Part shown: positions 56,587 through 64,000 of the stretch, piece by piece | How positions within the stretch are numbered: position 1 is the stretch's first letter | How the letters are laid out: each line of letters starts with the position of its first letter | Source of the DNA: Varroa destructor | Lineage: Eukaryota; Arthropoda; Arachnida; Mesostigmata; Varroidae | DNA length: 64,000 nucleotides | Direction of reading: 5' to 3' | NCBI RefSeq assembly: GCF_002443255.2 | Contig: NW_019211456.1 | Location: 51,706,486-51,770,485, forward strand | Made by a program: the position numbers and the translations under genes | Notes under the pieces: generated by a model | Told to the model about the DNA's origin: nothing | Databases searched by the model: none | Seen by the model: the letters and a program-made list of their open reading frames with translations, nothing else

Positions 56587-59480
56587 CTGGACGTATGTAT
56601 TGAGCAGTACAAAAGTAACGAACTAGTCTGAGTTATTTTTAGATTAGGTTTTTTTTTTTGACTGTGGCTACAGGTGTGCGCTTTTCCGTAATGCAATAGC
56701 CTATTAAACTCTTCTGCATATTACGCGACGATACATAACCTAAACAAGGCGCACCAAAATTAAGCTTGTGGTTCTAAACGGTATGACCGTCCAGCCACCG
56801 AGTCTCATCTAGGTATTGTTTTATGCTTTTGATCAATCTGCTCCTGTCCCTAATGTTAAAGTATTAGCGACATTGATTTTTCTCATTGAGATTCATTATC
56901 AATGCGTAGTTTAGGAAGCCTGTTAGATTTTGCTAAATTCAAATTCTAGGTTCTTAACTGTCAGTACATAATAGGATTACTTTTAGGCTTCGCATCGGTC
57001 AGTGGACACCTACTTGTATGTACACTTGAAGAGCTGTTGTGCGTCGATTTTTTCAGTTATACAAGCACAGTCATAATAAACAACGTACTTGCCTGTCCTA
57101 AGATTAACTGAGGTACCCAATCATCGCGTAGGGATGACTGAGAGTAGCCGGTTTGATTTGTACTACAAATAAAAGAACACAATAGTGTCAAGCAGAGCAA
57201 ACGGCAGTACAAATTCTTATTGTTATATGCAGCCTAGATTTTCTATACATATTAGGTAAGTGCTTTGCACAATTCAGAAAGGCAATAGCTAAACCACGAA
57301 CTCTATCCATCCTACCATCGAAATATCTGGAATTTAACATAACAATTCCGAAACAAAATGCGTAATTTTTCAACTATTCTTGAGATATATAGTTGGTCGA
57401 GTTCGAGCATCAGTTGAACGAGTGGTCGTGTCCACCCTAAATGCAACGATGTTTAGGTTGCAGAACCGCCCGCTGCCTCTCCAGCCGTTCAATCATTTAT
57501 TTGGTGGCCTATCATTTTTACATGGATTTTTATGTGCATGTGTATGTGCGTGCGAAATTACTCACATTGTTAAATGCTCAATAGCAAATTCTGCAAAAAA
57601 CTTTGTTTTACTCCGCTGGTCCTGTATACCGGGGCTCATGGCACGCTTGCTTTATGTGTCGTAAATGAAAGAGTTACAAAGATTTTCGTGAAGCAATGAT
57701 GTGTCTGAGGGCCAGAGTTCTTCGAAGGAAAGGAACAAGTTGTTGCTAACTAGAAAAAAATAGTACCGAAAACAAAAGTAATGAGTTTTTAGTTTGCTAA
57801 CTCTACGTTATCCCGATATCATTCGGTGAAACAAAGCGATAAGTAGAAGAGTGAAATAAAAGTTAAATGTGTATTAATCTACGAATTTGCTTACAGCTTT
57901 GAACTGCACAATAAGGTTCCACATATTGTCATTTAGTTCCTTTCTGCAACTGCTTTGGTTACATTTGATGTTCTAACGTTCATAGCCGCCATTGGAGCGT
58001 CAATTTTTTCAGCTACTAACTATCGGTATAGCCTACATTCATTGCCGGTTGATCCATTCTACCAATGTCAGCACCTCAAGTCATTCTTGATTTCATCCAT
58101 ATATCTAGAATAGGAGCAAGTTCGCTCTGTCGACTCTAACAGAGTGTGGTAGTAAAATAACACATGTTCCTTTTACGATTCAGTCGCTTCCCTAATTGAT
58201 TTTTGTCTAAACAAACTGTCGCCTTGCTTTATCATTGTTCCTCTTTTTGAACGTCAGTTTGTCAGTCGTAGGACAGGCGTTTTTTTTTGTTGAAAAAAGT
58301 CAATATCAATCTATATAGGTCAAAATTTCTCGTTCTACGGCAAATTTTAGTGTAATTTCGACCTTTGTGATAACAATTCTTTCAATGGACCGTGAATATA
58401 CACTTATTCCGCCATTTGTCAGGTTAAGAAAAAAAATAATAAATATACGTTCATTAGAGATCACAAACTTATCGGTTATTAAGCAGCTGAGGAATTATTA
58501 TCAACATACATTTTTTCTAATGCTTTCATCATTTAAGGCTTTTTGAGCAAATCAGATAGCTGTCTTGTCTAGACAGGATATTACATAAATGTATTAAAGA
58601 AACATTATAAGCAGAATAAACATAGAGTAAAGGTTCTGTCGTGCATTCTTCGTCCCCCAAAGTTGAGGGTCGGCATAAGCCAACCCTCACTAAATTAAGC
58701 TGCAAGTTGACGAGAAGCTTATTGCACCTCACTAAAAAATTTTTTACCATAAATGACGCGGAACGAATTAAATTGTCCAATGTGAATAGGATAATTTTAT
58801 AATAATTATACACTCTAATCATATTTTTTTGGACCTATAAGTCAGAATCAATGTAATGACTACTTATTTCGCAGATAACAACAGAATTGTAGATCATCAG
58901 TAATATACATCGTTCTTTGCGCGCTACAAGGAATGGCTCGATTTAGTATATTGACTGATGAGTAAGATATTTTAAGGTTTTTAATATGGCGACAATACCA
59001 TAGCATCCACGTAGAACAATTCCTTTATCGGTAGAGCCCAATTTCTGACCCATGAACGTGTCCCAATGGGCATGAATTAACAAGAGTGGTCTGATACAAG
59101 CACTCTAAATAGTCAATCAAATAAAAGTCAGATTTCTAAGTATTTGAGCTTCTTGCAAGACAAAAATCCCTACGATAATTTTTCAAAACTTTCTGTCAAA
59201 GTACTGAGCTAGGTTTGAGACAACCTGTGCAAACACTTTAAGTGACAATGGCAATTTATTTTAGTAAAAATATATACTAATGTTTATCCTGAAACATTAG
59301 AAAAATACACAAAGATCATTATTCGATACGTGTAATGACAACATGCGTTATGCATATTTAGCGGTATAATTAGAGCTTATTTCGTAAGCCAATTTGAAAT
59401 TTTAAGAACTATTGGTTTAATGCATTAATAATTAGGGTTTATAAATAGAATATATGATAATTATTGTTAAAATATCTGTA
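56587..59480. other. intergenic or intronic, no supported gene
   Basis: AT-rich. Frames at 57380-57664 (+) and 58529-58822 (-) have no motifs. Upstream exons of the 56268-56586 frame may be here but could not be placed. Confidence 0.4.
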
Positions 59481-62400
59481 GTCTGTAGCTCACAGAAGTG
59501 TGTGTCAGTCAGTTGTGTGTACTGTGTGTAATCGCTTAATAACAAGCCTTGAAAATACGACTACGCAGCTGTTTAGGACGAAATGGCGTCACACAACTGC
59601 TCACTGCCATTTTCCTGCCAACAGGGCCGTTTGCAGTAATAGTAATAATAGGGATAGCCTGATTGTTTCCCCTTATCCTTCGAAGCTTCGCGCCATCATG
59701 GCCATCACCATCAACATCATCATACGCGGGTAGGTCTGACAGGTGTATTGTTAGGTTGAGCCGGCTCAACGCCAAGATCCTTTTGCGCCGCTTCCAGTCT
59801 CCTACCACTTCGATATGCTTTCGCCCATCTGTCCTATCGTTACTAGCAGTCACTCAGACTTCTCCAACCGCCGGCGTCCTCTTCACGGTCGTACAACTCT
59901 TCCCCTTCGCTAGCTTCGACGTCAGCAGTTGCGTTCGACTTATAAGGAGCCACCCATCTGATTGAGTGCTTGTAATCTGCGAGGGAATCATGGTGCAGGA
60001 TTCAAAGTTGGGAAGGTCGTACAAATTACGGCGAAGGCGGTCCTTCCAGCAGTCGATGAGGTATGTCTTTTCCCTTCCCTCGCCTATTCTAATTTGGCAC
60101 GTCTGCGACGTCATAGCCTTGTCGGGCCAAGTCTTGTCTAGTCTACCGCAAATTAAACCAGCTCACTCAGGCAATCTTACAAAGATCCTGTAAACCAGCA
60201 CTCAAGAAGATTCAGCCGCTAATGCTAGAGGAAGGCAGGGAGTTTCTCGTCCTGGTGTACAGAGGGACAACAGTCTGCTATGTTTGCCATGACCCGATCA
60301 CGTAACTGCTTGCCTAGTAGATAGTACCTAGTTAAAGTAGTCAGACCAATTCAGCGCTGTTCTGCTTTGCCTCTGCGCCTATTGTAAAAACCCTTTTTCT
60401 TTATTCAACCCCCGTCGCCCGAATTCCCCCATTTATTGAAGGAAGAGCGTTGGGGCATGAACGCACGGGGAGACCGGTCGTCTAGTCGAACCGAACGACA
60501 GGACATCAGAGGAAGCAAACGGAAATACAGCGGAAATCCGGAAAAAAGGTAGTCGGACAACCACAAGTTCTAATATATCCAGCTCGCATATGTTTGAAGT
60601 AATAAAGGCCATTTCTGCCATTTCCAGCAGCGGAAAGGTACAGCGGAACAATTTGCATCGTAGCGCAAACAGTGTAATTCCAAAATTAAATGAACGCTTA
60701 ATGTTACTCTATATACAACGTGAGGCCTTCTAAACCTCGGCTGCATTCCGCACTGTATCGCAATGTAACTATAATTATATGAGAATTATATATATGTCTG
60801 AGACACAACAATTTGTTTGATCTACATGTTTAGTTTGTCGCCCGCTAATGGTATGTTTATCGTTTGGCCGCTATTGCTGTTTACATAGGCGCACTCAAAA
60901 TCTCCTGCCACAGACAAGAAAGACCCCTTGGGGCCCGCAGGCTGACTAAGGTAGTGGAAAGCTTGTTCTGCTGCATGCTGCTGAATCTTTTGAGATTCCT
61001 CGGCGATAGCATGTGGGAGCAGCCTTGTGCACGATCGCCCTTTCCCTCGTTTACCCTTCAATTCCAAGGCGGCCTGCTCACCGGGGGCCTGCTATTGCCA
61101 GCTCACCGCGTCGGGGGTTCTTTCCTGCAACCGGCCAACATCTTGGCCGCCTATTCAGCGTATCCATTTGACCAAACACAAGTATTATAGAACAAAGGTG
61201 ACGTAGAAGATATCTGCACCCATGGCTATTTCTGTGCTTTCATCTGGTTAGCAACATAGATTTAAGAGAGCATTAGTGCGCAAATACACTTTTGCTGGCA
61301 TTTTACATATTGCTGTAAATCAGTGCAAATGCGCACATTTACTTGTCAGCTTTGATACATTCGTAACTGTATTTGACTTTAGTATTTTTAAGACTCTTCT
61401 AGCTCTCTTTTATTTTATGGCCCTCTTTTTCTCGTATTTTTTTACTAACATTATCATACGCTTTTAAAATCTCTGATATATGTATTCTGTTACTACATAT
61501 ATTCGCGTGTACGGTGTGCAGGCAACCATAACTTTCAAGAATCGTCTAGGTTTCCTCGTCCTGGGGTTCCGAATTGCCCTCCATCATGAACAACCTCCCA
61601 TGCCTTCACGCCTGACACCAGCCCCGAAGGCAACTTCTATATTACATGGAGCCCTCACCCAAAGCGGGCATTCCTGCCTCTCGGTGACGTCACACGACGA
61701 CGGGGCGGAGGAGAGCCCGAACTGCGCCAGTGCCGTCAGTGTGCTACACACTGAAAAGACAAACCGTTAGGGTTCCGTGTATTACTCAGTCATTCGCCGT
61801 GTCCTGTTAGCAGTGGGAGCTGGGGTTCGGCGGCTGCGTTGTTCGACTGGTTCACGCTTCTGCTCCTTCCACTGAGTGCGAACTCGCCGTTCCGTAAAAG
61901 CCTCAATCAGCATGCAGATAATCAACAAGGGCAAGATATAGACGGCTGTGTTCAATCTAAGTTCATCTCATCTTTTGGATTGCGTTTTTGCATGCAAGCA
62001 AGCAGTCGTCTAAACGGACATGTATTTGCCTCACCACATATAGGCTAAACTAACTAGTAAGGACAAAGCAACATGTGAATACCTTCGACCGGCCCTAGAC
62101 ACACTCTCATCCTCCTTCGTAGTAACGGTGAGGTATCATAGAAAGAATACGCGGCACAAGGCGAAACAGGATCAACTGGGTAAACAAGAAAACTATTCAG
62201 AAACCTAGTGTGAAAAGTGTGTTACTAACTGATTGACTGAGTGCGGCTGCCTGATTTGGACTGGCTGACTTCAAACGAAATAACACAGGCACGAAACGCT
62301 AAAAAGAAGAATTCATTAAGCAGCAATGAGTAAATAGTGAGGCTCTGAAATGGGCAAGCGTTGCATAAAACCTTGGCGAATTGCTGGTATTTATCACAGT

Positions 62401-63000
62401 GAAACCAAAATGAAGGCGCATGGTACATAGCAAAGCAAGTATCGTCGACGACAGGTTAGGTAAACGGCCTGTTCAAAGTACGGTTGTCTACGGCTTGTTT
62501 TGCTAACAAATCGTGAGTAAGCGGGAAATGCGAAAGACAGGACAGAATATAACAAAAATATTAACCAACACCCTTGAAATGCTACTGAGTATGAGACAAG
62601 CACCAGGGCCTGAAAGCTGTCAGCACGGCTGGGTTGCCTCGCCCGTTGAACACTGCGCATGAAAAAGCTTTCCGTTTGTTTAAACAAGACTGTAATTCGA
62701 TGTGCGTTTGTAGATTCTATACTACGACGACGACCGTCGAGGAGTTTTCTTGACAACGGAACAGAACTGAAAAGAAAATTATTTAACGGAGCGCATATCG
62801 CGGTTGGGTCTCACGGCATCCTCAACCACCCCAGTTAAAAAGGCAATGCGCCTTATCCGGACGGTGTCCGCTTGGTCAACAGAAACTTGCACGCGCGGCC
62901 TTCGATGCGAGTGCTGATTATAGGTCGAATATTCTCGATTCTGACCAGTTTGCTTCAATGCCTACGGCTACAACATCTTCTTATTACCAGTGACTCGTAG
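59481..63000. other. GC-elevated region, no assigned gene
   Basis: GC and CpG rise from about 59.55 kb onward. Overlapping frames (59536-59853 -, 59854-60114 -, 59966-60193 +, 60822-61067 -, 60864-61190 +, 61480-61770 +, 62394-62756 -) show no recognised domains. The composition fits 5' regulatory or untranslated sequence of a gene at the right edge. Confidence 0.35.
61685..61692. promoter_or_regulatory. perfect CRE octamer TGACGTCA
   Basis: Palindromic cAMP-response element, the binding site of CREB/ATF bZIP proteins, inside a CpG-containing stretch. The related 7-mer CGACGTCA occurs near 59918 and 60107. Whether it is used is unknown. Confidence 0.4.
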
Positions 63001-63739
63001 TCACAGCACAGTTAGTGTCCCCGTGAAACACTTAACACCATTACATTGTCTTACATATACATATGTAACAGACTAACGCTGAAGTGGAAAGGACCTGGAG
63101 CTGTGCTGTACGGCAGTGAGCTGAGTAGTCCGACGGGGCTTCCAGCGCGAACAGCAAGAACAACTCGGACAGCTGCCTCTATTGCCAAGATCGTTCAAGT
63201 ATCGGGCCGCTGATTGTGCGGGCTCATAGCGGCCGGCGGATAGCGGCAGATGCTATAGCTGTTGCCGTCATTGTCGTTGGTCAAGCTGTCGTTGAGGCTG
63301 TGCGTGATAACGACGGCGAGGATGACGTGTTGCCGCTAGTTGAATCGACCACGCTACTGGTAGAGGTGTAGCTAGCAGCGTACCGGGCGTCCGCATTGTT
63401 GCTTTGACCCCACTCTTTCTTGCGCCAGCAGCTGAAGCCGCTGAGACGGACGGCTGCCGCTGCTGCTACGAGTGTCTAGAAGCGCCAGACGGTCGGGCGG
63501 CAACGCGCGCGAGACTACCGAACCATTGGGAAGGTTCCATTGCGGCTGCTGCTGTTGCTGACGGCCAGTTCAGACGATTGTTCAAAGCGCTGCCGTCGCC
63601 GCCGCTGTTCTGTAAAGGCGCCTTGTCTGTCGCCAACAATAAAAGTTCTAATACCCAGCCGGAGGTATCGGCGCGGCGTCTATTGGCGCCAGTGAGTAGC
63701 TGGTGCCGCTAGTCGTCAATTAACCTGTCTGTCTAGATA

Positions 63740-64000
63740 TCATCCGTCTGGTGGACGACGTGGCGCCACTGTCGTTGCTGTTGCTGCCGCCGCCGCCGCC
63801 GCCGCAGCATCGCAGCGTGGATGCAGCCTGTGAGCACGGCTAGCTGGAGGATAGCCCCCGCCGGCCGTGGCGCTGGTGCTGCTGGTGCCGTTTGCTGATA
63901 GTTTTGGTGGCATGGGAAAGGAGGTGGCGGCGGCCGTACGGAAAGTCGAGCTGCTGCCGCCGCAGTTGCCGTCGTCGTCGCCCGAAGAAACAGCAGCAGC
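63740..64000 (-). CDS. possible low-complexity coding exon at window edge
   Basis: Minus-strand frame open from the window edge through 86 codons to a stop at 63740. It is rich in Ala, Ser, Thr, Gly and Pro, with a nine-Ala run from the CCG repeat, and a middle part (SFPMPPKLSANGTSST) that looks like a disordered region of an arthropod regulatory protein. On the opposite strand an ATG at 63911 in strong context (GGTGGCATGG) also opens a frame to the edge (MGKEVAAAVRKVELLPPQLP). Only one of the two, if either, is real; high GC alone can keep frames open. Confidence 0.25.
   Translation of the reverse strand, partial: AAAVSSGDDDGNCGGSSSTFRTAAATSFPMPPKLSANGTSSTSATAGGGYPPASRAHRLHPRCDAAAAAAAAATATTVAPRRPPDG
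63786..63804. repeat. (CCG)n triplet repeat
   Basis: Six uninterrupted CCG units between CTG and CAG triplets. Further CTG/CCG and CAG runs lie at 63545-63560, 63950-63965 and 63990-64000. Confidence 0.95.

Overview
This is eukaryotic, almost certainly metazoan nuclear DNA. It is AT-rich, carries several (TA)n microsatellites and a 100-N scaffold gap, and has intron-split genes with GT-AG boundaries and decayed mariner-type transposons. Gene structure and transposon content fit an arthropod, but I cannot name the species. There are no operons, bacterial ribosome binding sites, CRISPR arrays or rRNA genes, and I recognised no tRNA gene. Most listed short open frames are chance.

Two genes are well supported, and they sit head to head near 45.9-54.5 kb. 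On the minus strand is a complete eight-exon NSUN4-type mitochondrial RNA cytosine-5 methyltransferase (53233 down to 45987, 423 codons plus stop). I assembled it from matching splice phases and conserved motifs. On the plus strand is PHPT1, a 14-kDa phosphohistidine phosphatase in a single 117-codon frame (54122-54475), with a poly(A) signal downstream. Their start codons are 888 bp apart, so a shared promoter region is likely.

The left end (about 2.06-2.95 kb) holds a dead mariner transposase in which all three catalytic aspartate positions, including the DD34D spacing, can still be read through stops and one frameshift. A cysteine-rich fragment at 55.3-55.5 kb looks like the C-terminal end of a decayed piggyBac-like transposase. 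A diverged dispersed repeat occurs at 22.63-22.80 kb and 43.10-43.28 kb.

Weaker gene-like pieces are a membrane-segment exon near 5.0 kb (minus), an exon-like frame at 36.9-37.1 kb (minus), a frame-shifted open stretch at 38.7-39.2 kb (plus), ankyrin-like pieces at 44.55-45.0 kb (plus) and a probable terminal exon at 56.27-56.59 kb (minus). I assign no function to them.

Two stretches stand out by composition. The 14.5-16.4 kb block is GC-richer than its surroundings, with several overlapping open frames. The right end (about 59.5-64 kb) is GC-rich, has a perfect CRE octamer, and finishes in dense CCG/CAG triplet repeats with open frames on both strands, as at the 5' end of many arthropod developmental genes. 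I see no convincing undescribed system. The rest reads as intergenic or intronic sequence.
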